A stretch of 64,000 bases of DNA from Nocardioides cynanchi (GCF_008761635.1 NZ_CP044344.1:992001-1056000), one strand, 5' to 3'. Counted from the first letter of the stretch, positions 14,994-26,379 are shown. Notes: a model not told the origin generated them from the letters alone. Numbers and translations are program-made.

Positions 14994-15274
14994 CGACTCG
15001 CCCGGGTCCGAGCAGCTGTTATCCAGTCGCCGTGCACAACGAGCTGATGTCGCTGATGCTGCGCATGGTCGAGATGTACCCCGGACTGCCGGCCGGTTCC
15101 GTGATGCGCAGCGTCGCCCGGACTGTTCGCCGCGCACGGGTGGCGGGGGTCGAGTTGGAGGCCCTCCCGGTCCGAGCCGAGCACACCGCCCACGAAGTTC
15201 TAGCCGCACGGTTGGCTGCAACGGGACCCGGAGCACATGGCGATCACCAGGACCGGGCAACCGGCGGCCGCTAG
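14990..15274 (+). CDS. Three-helix-bundle dimerization (DUF3562-like) protein
   Basis: 94 aa. HNELMSLMLRMVEMYPGLPAGSVMRSVAR follows the pattern of the short actinobacterial three-helix dimerization domain (helix, aspartate/tyrosine-proline turn, helix), which is found in proteins linked to dormancy-type loci. Function unknown. Coupled to the membrane protein gene by a 4-bp overlap. Confidence 0.5.
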   Translation: MTTRPGPSSCYPVAVHNELMSLMLRMVEMYPGLPAGSVMRSVARTVRRARVAGVELEALPVRAEHTAHEVLAARLAATGPGAHGDHQDRATGGR

Positions 15275-15485
15275 GGGCAGCCTCGGCGTCCGGGCTATGA
15301 CCACCATGAGGTACGCGTCAGGAACTCGCAGTGCCGATCGTCGAGCTGCCTGGCTGGATACGGGAACCATGAGTCCGGAGGGAGCGGGAGGGGTTCGGCG
15401 CATCGTGGTCGGCGCCGTCATGTCGAGGTGCAGGGCGCGCGCGACCCGCTGCTGACGCGGCGGGCTGGCGACACAAGAACTCAAC

Positions 15486-16637
15486 CTAGGCTTCCAGCCC
15501 GCTGATCGACCTCTCGGCAAGAGCCTGGACGAAGAGTGCGGGTGACACTGTTGAGCCGAAGAGTCGCCGCTGGCGCTCGGCGCCGCCCCCTGCTAGACGG
15601 AGACGGTCGAGTGTCGACACGACCGTGACGTCGTCCCCGTGAGCTCGTAGCTGCGTTTGCACCTGCTCGAGCATCCGATCGATGAATTCCCACGGCTCCA
15701 AGCGCTCATCGGTCAAAGGATCTGTCGTGCTCCCGCTCAAACCGGAGAGGGCGGCGAGTCGGCAAGACTCGCGAAGCCGTGCTTGCGGCACCCACGCAGC
15801 TGGATGACCGTGAGCCTCCTCGTCCAATGCGGTCGCCACTAGTGCTCGGACCAGGCCCGCGTAGCAGGCTGCCTCGTCGACTGACAGGCTGACGTCGGCG
15901 AGGCGGACCTCGACGGTCGGGTAGCGCGGGGACAGTCGGGCCAGGAAGTAGATGCTGCGCGCGTCCAGAGCGCGCCCGGACGACACGGTCGAACGCAGGA
16001 GCTCGTCGTACGCCTCGGCTGACTCAACGGGCGGCGCCGGCGCGGCGGTCGGCCACCGAGAGATGAAGACCATCCGCCGACTTGCCCAACGGGTGTCGTG
16101 TCCGCGCCACACGGGCGAGTTCGCGGTCAGCGCGATGAGGGCCGGTAACCAGCGACGGATGCGAAGGAGCACCTCGACTCCGAGTTGCCTGTTCGGGACC
16201 GCGACGTGAACATGGCATCCACATGTCCCGGCGGTACTCATGGCCAATGGAAAACGTTGAACGAGTTCGATGTACCGCGGGTCCCTCGTGATCGCGGGCG
16301 GACTCGGCACTCCGAAGGGGGCTACGCCTGAGGCGACCATCAAAGCCCCGTGCCCGCGGGCGACAGCTGCGACGTGGTGACGGTGCGTTCTCAGCGACTG
16401 GGCGACTTCTCGCAGGGTATGGCACACAGGTGTTCGAGTCTCGATCATGTAGCTCATGCACTCGGGTACGATTCCCGCCGCGTCGCTGCAATCGCGCACC
16501 ACGTCCGGTGCTCGGCAGACGACCCGGCCCGTCCCGGGAGCCAGAAGCGCGAACTCCTCCTCGACCCCCACAGTTACGTCGCTTGGTGATAACGGCCTCA
16601 GGTCCTGGGCGACGGGGGTCGTGATGACGGTGTCCAT
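15486..16637 (-). CDS. GCS2-family carboxylate-amine ligase (glutamate-cysteine ligase-like, YbdK type)
   Basis: 383 aa, usual length for the family. ATG at 16637 with GGAGAGGGAG directly upstream. VTVGVEEEFALL is the family's N-terminal metal/ATP signature, GTCGCHVHVAVP the conserved HVHV strand, and YFLARLSPRYPTVEVRLADVSL the core substrate-binding region. Members form a gamma-glutamyl or similar amide bond with ATP; the substrate here is unknown. Monocistronic. Confidence 0.85.
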   Translation of the reverse strand: MDTVITTPVAQDLRPLSPSDVTVGVEEEFALLAPGTGRVVCRAPDVVRDCSDAAGIVPECMSYMIETRTPVCHTLREVAQSLRTHRHHVAAVARGHGALMVASGVAPFGVPSPPAITRDPRYIELVQRFPLAMSTAGTCGCHVHVAVPNRQLGVEVLLRIRRWLPALIALTANSPVWRGHDTRWASRRMVFISRWPTAAPAPPVESAEAYDELLRSTVSSGRALDARSIYFLARLSPRYPTVEVRLADVSLSVDEAACYAGLVRALVATALDEEAHGHPAAWVPQARLRESCRLAALSGLSGSTTDPLTDERLEPWEFIDRMLEQVQTQLRAHGDDVTVVSTLDRLRLAGGGAERQRRLFGSTVSPALFVQALAERSISGLEA

Positions 16638-17059
16638 CTCCCTCTCCTGAGCACAGGCAGTCGAGTCGGCTACGCCTCACTATGTCGACACAGCTCCGAG
16701 CTGGGCAGGGCCGGACGGCCCTCGCCCGGAGACTTCCGGATCGCTGCTGCACCGAACGCCAGTCCGCCCAGAAACGCAAGCTCTGTCGTCCTGACTGGGA
16801 TGTTGCTACGCTCGACATCGGGTGTGGATAGACGCCTCTGGTGCTCGACGACTGAGCTGCGAGAGAACCGCAAGTCCCACGCCAGCGCCTGTGTGAACGT
16901 CGCCCGAAGCCAGAGTGCGCCGATGGAAGCCCCAAGGAGGCGACCGGTATGAAGGCGCACTAGGGGCCGCGTCCAGCGCTCCCGATGTGGTCGCTGGCGG
17001 GTCCTCGGAGCCGCGACCCGGCACGCGCTTGGGCGAACCCTGACAGATGAGGTCGCCAA
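16638..17059. other. Intergenic stretch with no confident gene
   Basis: A minus-strand frame ending at 16670 has one hydrophobic segment (ELAFLGGLAFGAAAI) but no ribosome site. The second copy of the 18-bp repeat lies at 16820-16837. Confidence 0.45.
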
Positions 17060-17299
17060 TTGAACTGGCTGGCGGTGATGACACTGCCCGACGGCACCGC
17101 GATCGAGATCCCGATGCCCTCACCCGAAGACACTTGTCAAGCCGACCACGTCCATGGCTACCGCGTACGTGGACCCTCTGGCACCACCACGTTCGCGACC
17201 CTGACCGAAGCCGCCGACTACGTCATGGGCCTGCCGGACCATGCGTGGCGACGCCCGTCATCAGGGCAAGTCAGGACATCCCGGTCCTCAGGCGCGTGA
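17060..17299 (+). CDS. Small hypothetical protein, 79 aa
   Basis: TTG start at 17060 with GAGG 9 nt upstream; an ATG at 17078 is the alternative. High third-position GC across MTLPDGTAIEIPMPSPEDTC and GPSGTTTFATLTEAADYVMG supports coding. The fold looks like a short beta-meander with a C-terminal helix. Not recognised. Confidence 0.5.
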   Translation: MNWLAVMTLPDGTAIEIPMPSPEDTCQADHVHGYRVRGPSGTTTFATLTEAADYVMGLPDHAWRRPSSGQVRTSRSSGA

Positions 17300-17328
17300 C
17301 GCACCACTTCGCCTCAATGCTTGTCTCG

Positions 17329-18117
17329 TCATCCGGATGAGTAGCCGGACGGGCGCTGTGTGAGGGGGCGGGGGGGTTCGGGTGGGTGACCGGTCGCGCT
17401 CTCGATGAGCTCGGCGGCGATCGTGCTCACCTTGCGGTTTGTGGTCTGGGAGGTGTGACGCAAGATCTCGAAGGCGTCATGGGCGCCGATCCTGCGGCTG
17501 ACCATGAGGATGCCGAGCGCTTGGTCGATGACTGCCCGGGTGGCCAGGGCGTCACGCAGCTCCTCATCGAGTGTGGCGCGGGCGGCATGGCGCAGCAGGA
17601 TCGTCAACGCGGTGGCTGCTTGGGCGGTGAACGCCTCGGCCCGGGCGATGTCGTTGGCACTGAAGGCATGTGGGACGGTGGCGAACAGGTTCAGGGCCCC
17701 GAGGGTCGTGCCGTCGAGTTTCAGCGGCAGCGAAGCGACGCTGTGGATGCCGTTGGCGAGCGCGTGGCCGGCGTAGTCGCCGAATCGCGTCTCGGCGGCC
17801 ATGTCAGGCACCTCGATCCGTGTCCCCTCGTCCAAAGCCGCCAGGCATGGCCCGCGTCCGCGGAGGTACTGGACCTCGTCCATCCGCATCGCCACCGCGT
17901 CGCTGCTGACCGCGGTGGCGACCTGACCGTCGCGCCGCATGGTGATGCCGCAGTGGGTGCCCGGCACGATCGAGGACGCCAGCACCGCCAGCTGTTGCAG
18001 GAACTCGGTGACATCCGGTCCGTCGAGGATGAGGTGCTGCAACTCGGCGTAGGCCGCGGCGAGGTCGAGTGGCTCTGGGCGCCCAGGCGTCGTCGACTCG
18101 CCCGGATCATGCGTCAC
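17329..18117 (-). CDS. GAF-ANTAR RNA-binding antiterminator regulator
   Basis: 262 aa from the GTG at 18117 (GAAGG 5 nt upstream). The GAF sensor domain spans about residues 20-170 (GTHCGITMRRDG, YLRGRGPCLAALDEG, VASLPLKLDG, GALNLFA). The ANTAR domain is C-terminal (ATRAVIDQALGILMVSRRIG, AFEILRHTSQTTNRKVSTIA), with the conserved alanines and aromatic/hydrophobic pattern. It should bind dual stem-loop RNA antiterminators in response to a small ligand. The targets are not visible. Confidence 0.85.
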   Translation of the reverse strand: MTHDPGESTTPGRPEPLDLAAAYAELQHLILDGPDVTEFLQQLAVLASSIVPGTHCGITMRRDGQVATAVSSDAVAMRMDEVQYLRGRGPCLAALDEGTRIEVPDMAAETRFGDYAGHALANGIHSVASLPLKLDGTTLGALNLFATVPHAFSANDIARAEAFTAQAATALTILLRHAARATLDEELRDALATRAVIDQALGILMVSRRIGAHDAFEILRHTSQTTNRKVSTIAAELIESATGHPPEPPRPLTQRPSGYSSG

Positions 18118-18649
18118 CTTCGGGTCCCGTCTGCACCCACGGTGGGTACGCTTGTGAGCGCCGAAGGCGGTGCCGCGCTCTGGACGACACACTGAAAGCC
18201 CTCAGTGACGCCTACGCTATCCCGCCGCAAGGGCGGCCAACAGTCCGTTGGTCCTGTCGGGGAGGGTCCGAAGTCGGGAACGCCCCCGGGCGGCCCGGGC
18301 CGAAACGCCGGGCACTGCTCACCGGACGTGAACGTAGACGTGGGTCGGCCCCCGCTCCGCTTCCTGAACCGGGGGCCTCAGCCCTCACCGATCTGCAGCG
18401 CAGTCAGAACCTTGCTCCACGTTAACACTGATTCGAGCGCGAGCGTCTTCGCGTGAGTCGATCATGACGCGCCTCGGGGATCGCCGTGGCCGATGCCGCC
18501 GACCGAGCCAGGCCGGGCCAGGCCAGCGACCAGGCACCGGGTGCCAGTTATCGGCGCTATTCGCAGGGCTCAAGTCAGGCTGCGAGAGGGGTACGGCGCG
18601 GCTCGCCGATGAACCTCCCCGGCGGCGACGGTTGGTCTACCGTTTCACC
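18118..18649. other. 530-bp intergenic region containing dif-like site 4
   Basis: No frame with a credible start, and no tRNA found. It contains GC-rich inverted repeats (for example CCCCCGGGCGGCCCGGGCC near 18290) and the XerC-arm site at 18531-18558. Confidence 0.5.
18531..18558 (-). other. dif-like site 4
   Basis: Minus strand: AGCGCCGATAA (XerC arm), CTGGCA (centre, one change), CCCGGTGCCTG (no XerD arm). CAGTTATCGGCG is shared with sites 1-3. If real, the DNA to its right is the original chromosomal XerC-arm flank of dif. Confidence 0.45.
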
Positions 18650-19099
18650 ATGTCCTTCCGCGCAGCCATCTTGCACCGCATCGCCGACTGGGTGCCGAGC
18701 GACGAGGCGCGGTCCAAGGTGTACCGCGCCTCGGGACTGACCATGGGCAAGGACGTCTTCATCGGCGAGGGCTGCCTGTTCGACAAGCTGGTCCCGGGCA
18801 ACGTCGTGATCGGCGACCGGGTGGCGATCGGCGCCCGCAGCGTGATCACCGCCCATCAGACGACGGTCACCGCCCGGGACCTGTCCGTGCTCTATCCCGA
18901 CAAGGAGTTCACGACCACGATCGAGCACGACTGCTGGCTGATGCCCGGTGTCACGATCACGCCGGGCGTGACCGTCGGCCACCATTCCGTGATCGCGACC
19001 GGCGTGGTGGTCCACAAGGACGTCCCGCCGTACAGCGTGGTGGTCGGACCCGGCTTCCGGATCGCCAAGACGCTGAGCCCCGAGGACCTCCACGCGTGA
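18650..19099 (+). CDS. Left-handed beta-helix (hexapeptide repeat) acyltransferase
   Basis: 149 aa from the ATG at 18650, possibly leaderless (TACCGT about 7-12 nt upstream). Hexapeptide repeats ([LIV]-G-x4) run through GKDVFIGEGCLF, GNVVIGDRVAIGARSVI, GVTITPGVTVGHHSVIATGVVV, ending PPYSVVVGPGFRI as in CysE/maltose acetyltransferases. Stop and next start overlap (GTGA), so it forms an operon with the deacetylase. A cell-surface glycan modification role is inferred. Confidence 0.85.
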   Translation: MSFRAAILHRIADWVPSDEARSKVYRASGLTMGKDVFIGEGCLFDKLVPGNVVIGDRVAIGARSVITAHQTTVTARDLSVLYPDKEFTTTIEHDCWLMPGVTITPGVTVGHHSVIATGVVVHKDVPPYSVVVGPGFRIAKTLSPEDLHA

Positions 19100-20232
19100 T
19101 CAGTACTGCGTACGCCCGCTGGACGCCCGACCCGGCAGCCCGGCAGCGCGTGGCGAGCCACATCGTCGAGCACGAGGGAGACGAGCTCCGGCTCTGGGTC
19201 GAGGACGGTGCCGTGCACACCGCACTGCCGTGGTGGGAGTTCGAACGCCGGACTCTGCTCGAGACCGGCCTGCCCACCCAGCAGCCGACGTACTCCCGCT
19301 CGGTGATCCCCTACACGGCGATCCCGTTCACCCTGCGGGCGAGGCTCAACCGGGTCCGGATCGCCGCCCTGCGCCGGCGCTCCGAGGACTCCGGCTTCCC
19401 GGCCGACCCGGTGGAGACCGGGGTCGACCGGTTCCGGGAGTCGCTGTGGACCCAGGCGGCGGAGCTGGCCGGGGTCCCGCTCCACGCTCCCGAGACAGCC
19501 AGGACCCTGGTCCTGACCCACGACGTGGACGAGGAGTACGGCTGGCCGGGCATCGAGACGCTGCGCAGGATCGAGCGTGACCTGGGAGTCGCCTCCGCGT
19601 TCGGCGTCCTCTCGCAGCGGTACACCGCCGCCGAGCGGGACCTCCAGGCCCTGATCGACGACGGCTGCGAGGTGTTCTCCCACGGCTACCTGCATGACGG
19701 CACGCTCGCCTTCCTGCCGGCCGACGAGCTGCGGCGTCGCCTGCACCACTTCTTCGAGGTCTACCCCTCGATGCGCGGACAGGTGCGCGGCTTCCGGGCC
19801 GGCCAGCTGGTCAGGTCGCGGTCGATGTTCGAGGTCGTCGCCGAGGTCTTCGACTACGACCTCACCCCGCCCACCGTCGAGCTCGGGGGCCCCCACGGCT
19901 GGCGGACGGGGTGTGCGACCACGATCCCGTTCGTGGACGAGCACGGCCTCGCCCACCTGCCGCTGACCCTGCCCCAGGACTACTTCCTGGCGTTCATCGA
20001 CCGGCTGCGGCCCGACGAGATCGCCCGCCGGTGGCTCGACGCGGCCGAGGCGGTGTGGTCGGTGGGCGGCACCGCCGTCCATCTGGTCCACCCCGACAAC
20101 GTACGACGGCGCCCGGCCTTGGCGGCGGCCTACCGGACCTTCCTGGAGCAGGCCCTCGACGCCGGCGCCCGGGTACGGCTTCCCCACCAGGTGATGGCCG
20201 CCGACCTGCCCAGCGCCCCGGAGCCGACCTAG
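19096..20232 (+). CDS. Polysaccharide deacetylase-like (NodB-fold) protein
   Basis: 378 aa. TLVLTHDVDEEYGW holds the motif-1 TxDxD-type metal site, EVFSHGYLHDG the SHxxxH metal ligands, and VRGFRAGQLVRS the conserved RAP-like turn. There is no signal peptide, so it is probably cytoplasmic, as for deacetylases acting on lipid-linked or nucleotide sugars. Coupled to the acyltransferase; the pair probably modifies one glycan. Confidence 0.8.
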   Translation: MISTAYARWTPDPAARQRVASHIVEHEGDELRLWVEDGAVHTALPWWEFERRTLLETGLPTQQPTYSRSVIPYTAIPFTLRARLNRVRIAALRRRSEDSGFPADPVETGVDRFRESLWTQAAELAGVPLHAPETARTLVLTHDVDEEYGWPGIETLRRIERDLGVASAFGVLSQRYTAAERDLQALIDDGCEVFSHGYLHDGTLAFLPADELRRRLHHFFEVYPSMRGQVRGFRAGQLVRSRSMFEVVAEVFDYDLTPPTVELGGPHGWRTGCATTIPFVDEHGLAHLPLTLPQDYFLAFIDRLRPDEIARRWLDAAEAVWSVGGTAVHLVHPDNVRRRPALAAAYRTFLEQALDAGARVRLPHQVMAADLPSAPEPT

Positions 20233-20272
20233 CCCGGGGGCCCCTTCGCTCCCGACGTACGACGCCAGCCGG

Positions 20273-22471
20273 TCAGGCCTGTGGTCCGAGAAGGCTGACC
20301 GTGTCGGTGAGGAACCACGCGTTCGCGTTCAGGCCGGGACTGTAGATCAGGTAGTCGAGGTGGTCTCCGTTGCCGAGGGTCGTGTAGGGCACCTGCAGCT
20401 GGTGCCAGGCAAGGTCGCTGAACGTCAGGCTGCGGCTCGCCGAGCCGACGAGGACTCCGGCAGGGCTGACCTCGTTGATCTGGACGACGACCGTCTGGGA
20501 CTGCCCGGTCTTCTGGCCCCGGACCCAGGCGCTGGCGTTGAAGTCGGCGTTGCTGGAGGTGGCCGGAACGAATCCGGGCTTCGAGACCACGCCGGCGGCG
20601 CCTGGCGTGGTCGTGTTGCGGATGACCTTGAGGCTGTAGTGACCGTCGTGCTGGGCCTTGGCGTAACGCGCGGTCTTGGACAGGCTGTTGTACAGACCCG
20701 TCCACCCGGTCTTGCTGGACTCGAAGCCGGTGTTGGTGACGTACTCCTTGGTCGGCGACGACGACACGATCTGGTCGGCGTCGGTCGCCGTGCACACGCT
20801 CCCGGGGGTGGCACAGGCGTTGTCGGCCGTCCGGGCCTGAAGCGACACGCTGACGGTGTCCCCCGGACTGCCGGACGTCACCTGCGTCGTGACGGTCCGG
20901 ATGACGCTCTGCCCGCCCGTCAGGTCCCCCACGTCCCAGGTCAGCGTGCCGCCGGCGACGGTCGCGCCGTCGGGGTCGAGCACGGTGAGATCGGCGGGCA
21001 CCGTCAGCGAGATTCCCACCCCGACCGCCGTCGAGCCGGACCGGGTGTTCTGCACCGTGGCCCGGTAGGTGACGGTGTCCCCGACCTGGACGCCGGACAC
21101 GCCCCCGTCACTGAGGGTGGTGCTCAGCTGAGGGTCCGGCGGGGTCGGGTTGCCCTGGTAGCCCTGCAGGGTCTGGCTGTACAGGACGGCCCCTTGGGTG
21201 CACGCGTCCAGGCCCGGGCTCGGCGGGTACGGCGGGCCGCAGATGAAGTCCAGCGTCATCTGATCGCCGCTGAACCTCACCCGCAGGTGCTCGAAGTGGT
21301 TGGTCAGCCACAACGTGCCCGGGTTCTGGTTGACGTTGGTCTCCTCGTCGCCGCCGCCGCCGTCGATCACGTGCAGGAGCCCGTGCTTGGGCGAGAGGAC
21401 CTGACCGTTGTGCACGTGGTGAGCGACGTTGACGACGTACTTGCCGTCCGGGCGAGCGGCCGGTGAGTACGTCTCTGCCAGGGCGTCCAGGATGGGCTGC
21501 AGCGTCGTGTCGGAGACCCCGGCGTTCGAGTACGCCGGCCGGTGCCCGAAGGTGACGATGAAGTAGATGTCGGGGTCCGCCTCTGCCTGGGCCATCAGGG
21601 CGTCCGCGGCGGTGTGCCAGCTGGCGAACGCGCCGGACCAGGGCTCGGGGTAGCTGATGAAGAGGGTGTGCCCCGCGGTGAAGTAGCCCCAGTCGTCGCC
21701 CTGGCAGCCGTTCACGCTCGGGTTCGTCGACGAGGGGCACCCGGGGCTGGTGACCAGGCTGGTGGAGTCGATCGGGATCGCCTGGGCGTTGGGTGCGTTG
21801 AAGCGACCCTTGTAGTTGGCGATCGAGTCGCCGCCCGCCGACTCGTGGTTGCCCCACGCGTACTCGATGGCGGTCTGGGTCGCCAGGGGGGCGATGTCGT
21901 TCCAGTACTGGTGGACCGACGGGGTGCCGCAGGAGTTCGCGTAGGTGATGTCGCCGCCGTGGGTGACCAGGTCGGGGTGCTCGTCCGCGAGCTGCTGCCA
22001 GACCTGGCTCATCCACGGCTTGACGCATCCACCACCGCTGTAGGTGGTGCCGGTGTCGCCGATGTCGTCCCAGACGAAGTCGCCGGTCGGAGCGGTCCGG
22101 AACGTGTGGTCGAGGCCGCTGCTGCCGATCCGGTAGTGGTACGTCGTGCCGGGTGCGAGGTTGGCCAGCCGCACCTGCCAGAGGCCTCCGAGGTCCTTCG
22201 GCGTGATGGTGGGCCGACTCGCGGTCGCTGTGTCGCCGTACGACGCGTCGAGCCCGTACTGCACGACGTCATCGGGTCCGTGCCAGTAGAGCCACATCTG
22301 GCTGCTCGTGTCACCGAGACTGCTGTGGATCTCGTCGTCCGGCTCGGTCGTGGCACTGGCGAGCGCGTGCGGAGGGGCCACCAGCGTCGCGCCGGCGAGC
22401 GCCGCACCAGTGCAGAGGAGCAGCAGCCGTCGCAGCAGCCGATGTCGTCGCAGGCGGACATGCTGGGTCAT
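20273..22471 (-). CDS. Secreted purple acid phosphatase-like metallophosphoesterase with DUF11 domain
   Basis: 732 aa. Signal peptide at 1-39 (HALASA cleavage). Fibronectin-like PAP N-domain at about 45-130. Metallophosphatase core at about 130-415: DIGDTGTTY, HGGDITYAN, WGNHESAG, FGHRPAYS and NVAHHVHNG are the five metal-ligand motifs of the purple acid phosphatase group. A DUF11/CARDB-like beta-sandwich follows (about 445-575), then a carbohydrate-binding-like jelly-roll domain (about 590-732). It probably scavenges phosphate from extracellular esters. Monocistronic. Confidence 0.87.
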   Translation of the reverse strand: MTQHVRLRRHRLLRRLLLLCTGAALAGATLVAPPHALASATTEPDDEIHSSLGDTSSQMWLYWHGPDDVVQYGLDASYGDTATASRPTITPKDLGGLWQVRLANLAPGTTYHYRIGSSGLDHTFRTAPTGDFVWDDIGDTGTTYSGGGCVKPWMSQVWQQLADEHPDLVTHGGDITYANSCGTPSVHQYWNDIAPLATQTAIEYAWGNHESAGGDSIANYKGRFNAPNAQAIPIDSTSLVTSPGCPSSTNPSVNGCQGDDWGYFTAGHTLFISYPEPWSGAFASWHTAADALMAQAEADPDIYFIVTFGHRPAYSNAGVSDTTLQPILDALAETYSPAARPDGKYVVNVAHHVHNGQVLSPKHGLLHVIDGGGGDEETNVNQNPGTLWLTNHFEHLRVRFSGDQMTLDFICGPPYPPSPGLDACTQGAVLYSQTLQGYQGNPTPPDPQLSTTLSDGGVSGVQVGDTVTYRATVQNTRSGSTAVGVGISLTVPADLTVLDPDGATVAGGTLTWDVGDLTGGQSVIRTVTTQVTSGSPGDTVSVSLQARTADNACATPGSVCTATDADQIVSSSPTKEYVTNTGFESSKTGWTGLYNSLSKTARYAKAQHDGHYSLKVIRNTTTPGAAGVVSKPGFVPATSSNADFNASAWVRGQKTGQSQTVVVQINEVSPAGVLVGSASRSLTFSDLAWHQLQVPYTTLGNGDHLDYLIYSPGLNANAWFLTDTVSLLGPQA

Positions 22472-22581
22472 GGCGATCCCGACCTCGGGTGTGCGGCCAC
22501 AGGGCCTACGCCACGCTAGGAAGGAGGGCCGCCCGCCGCCTCTCCCGAATTGATGAAACCCGCACCGACAGTCCCCCGGAC

Positions 22582-24960
<2,379 letters not shown>

Positions 24961-24963
24961 CGG

Positions 24964-25383
24964 CTAGCGCAGCTCCTGGATCCGGACCAGGTTGCCGGCC
25001 GGGTCGCGCAGTGCGCAGTCGCGGACGCCGTACGGCTGCTCGGTCGGCTCCTGGACCACCTCGGCGTCTCCGGACTGGACCTTCTCGAACGTGCCGTCGA
25101 GGTCGCGGGTCGCCAGGAGCAGCGTGCCGTAGGTGCCCTTGGCCATCATCTCGGCGATCGTGCGCTTCTCCTCGTCGGTCAGGCCCGGGGTCGCCGTCGG
25201 CGGGAAGAGCACGATGCTGGTGCCGGGCTGGTCGGGAGGGCCGACCGTGATCCAGCGCATCGTGCCCCGGCCGACGTCGAGGCGCACCTCGAAGCCCAGG
25301 GTGTCGCGGTAGAAGGCGAGGGACGCCTCCGGGTCGTCGTGCGGCAGGAAGCTGGAGTGGATGGTGATGTCCATGGAGGTCAC
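24964..25383 (-). CDS. VOC-superfamily (glyoxalase/bleomycin-resistance fold) protein
   Basis: 139 aa from the GTG at 25383, which overlaps the AraC stop codon (GTGA); MDITIHSSFLPHDD from the ATG at 25374 is the alternative. Paired beta-alpha-beta-beta-beta modules: DDPEASLAFYRDTLGFEVR and ATRDLDGTFEKVQSGDAEVV, ending CALRDPAGNLVRI. No antibiotic substrate can be assigned. The AraC gene directly upstream is its likely regulator. Confidence 0.82.
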   Translation of the reverse strand: MTSMDITIHSSFLPHDDPEASLAFYRDTLGFEVRLDVGRGTMRWITVGPPDQPGTSIVLFPPTATPGLTDEEKRTIAEMMAKGTYGTLLLATRDLDGTFEKVQSGDAEVVQEPTEQPYGVRDCALRDPAGNLVRIQELR

Positions 25384-25829
25384 GGTAGGCGCGCCTCGGT
25401 CAGGAGTGCTTCTCGGTTCCTGACCGGTCTGGTCACCTGCTTGACCACGCACATGGGCATCCCCTCCGTGGTGCGGCCGACCTCGCGCCGGTAGGTGCTC
25501 GGCGACATCCCGACCAGCTCGGTGAACCGCGTGCTGAACGTGCCGAGCGACTGGTAGCCGACGGCGAAGCAGACCTCGGTGACGCTGAGGTCGCCGCGTC
25601 GCAGCAGGGCCATCGCGCGTTCGATCCGCCGGGTCATCAGGTACGCGTACGGCGTCTCGCCGTACGCCGCGCGGAACTGCCGGCTCAGGTGCCCCGACGA
25701 CATGTGGACCCCGGCGGCCAGCTCCTCGAGGTCGAGCGGCTGCGCGTACTCCCGGTCCATCCGGTCGCGGACCCGCCGGAGCAGCACCAGGTCGCGCCGC
25801 CGCTGCTCGTCGACCGGGTTGCTGCTCAC
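25380..25829 (-). CDS. AraC-family transcriptional regulator
   Basis: 149 aa with a GTG start at 25829. The DNA-binding double HTH occupies about residues 15-115: LEELAAGVHMSSGHLSRQFRAAYG and VTEVCFAVGYQSLGTFSTRF, then the GMSPSTYRR signature. There is no separate ligand domain, so it is a short MarA/SoxS-like regulator. Translationally coupled to the VOC gene. Confidence 0.88.
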   Translation of the reverse strand: MSSNPVDEQRRRDLVLLRRVRDRMDREYAQPLDLEELAAGVHMSSGHLSRQFRAAYGETPYAYLMTRRIERAMALLRRGDLSVTEVCFAVGYQSLGTFSTRFTELVGMSPSTYRREVGRTTEGMPMCVVKQVTRPVRNREALLTEARLP

Positions 25830-25889
25830 GCGCCCGATCGTGCCACGCCACCTCGACCTCCCGCTCGGCCGGACCCGCAGCCCAGGCCG

Positions 25890-26345
25890 TCACCCCACCG
25901 GCACGGGGTCGGGCTGCGCAGGCTGCCCGTCCTGCTCGGCCCGTGCGTCGCCGTACAGAAGGGTCAGCGCGATGGCCCCGAGCGGCGTCAGGGCGACCTC
26001 CACCACGAGCGTGACCAGCGAGATCACCCACAGGGGCGGGCCGGTCACGATGATCAGCGCGAGCAGCCCGAGGAGGACGCCGACCAGGTGGATCCCCGAC
26101 CAGATCAGGAACACGAAGAGCGCGGTGTGCCACCACCGGTGTGCCACCAGACGCCCACTCCTGTGCAGGGCTCGGAGCCCCCGCTCCTCCTCGATCATCA
26201 CGACCTGGCCGACGAACTGCCACCGGACGGTGAGCCAGGCCGCGACCGGCGCGCCCACGACGGTCAGCTCGAGCAGGATCAGCAGCACCAGCGACGGGCC
26301 GAGGAACGACCACGGCGCCTCCTCGTCGGAGATGGTGGGCGTCAC
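25890..26345 (-). CDS. Integral membrane protein, 151 aa
   Basis: Three to four predicted membrane helices (SLVLLILLELTVVGAPVAAW, TALFVFLIWSGIHLVGVLLG, LWVISLVTLVVEVALTPLGA), a cytoplasmic loop with EEERGLRALHRSG, and a polar C-terminus. Similar proteins occur beside regulators in actinobacteria. Function unknown. Confidence 0.7.
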   Translation of the reverse strand: MTPTISDEEAPWSFLGPSLVLLILLELTVVGAPVAAWLTVRWQFVGQVVMIEEERGLRALHRSGRLVAHRWWHTALFVFLIWSGIHLVGVLLGLLALIIVTGPPLWVISLVTLVVEVALTPLGAIALTLLYGDARAEQDGQPAQPDPVPVG

Positions 26346-26379
26346 CGTAGTGAGGTCCCGATCACCTCGACAAGGGCCG

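Larger units (their letters stand above)
14015..18541. mobile_element. Possible element 3 (4.53 kb between dif-like sites 3 and 4)
   Basis: Bounded by dif-like sites at 14004-14031 and 18531-18558. It contains no replication gene. Contents: small membrane protein, DUF3562-like protein, GCS2 ligase, small protein, GAF-ANTAR regulator. It may be an old insertion that has lost its rep, or simply chromosomal DNA with a chance second site. Confidence 0.35.
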
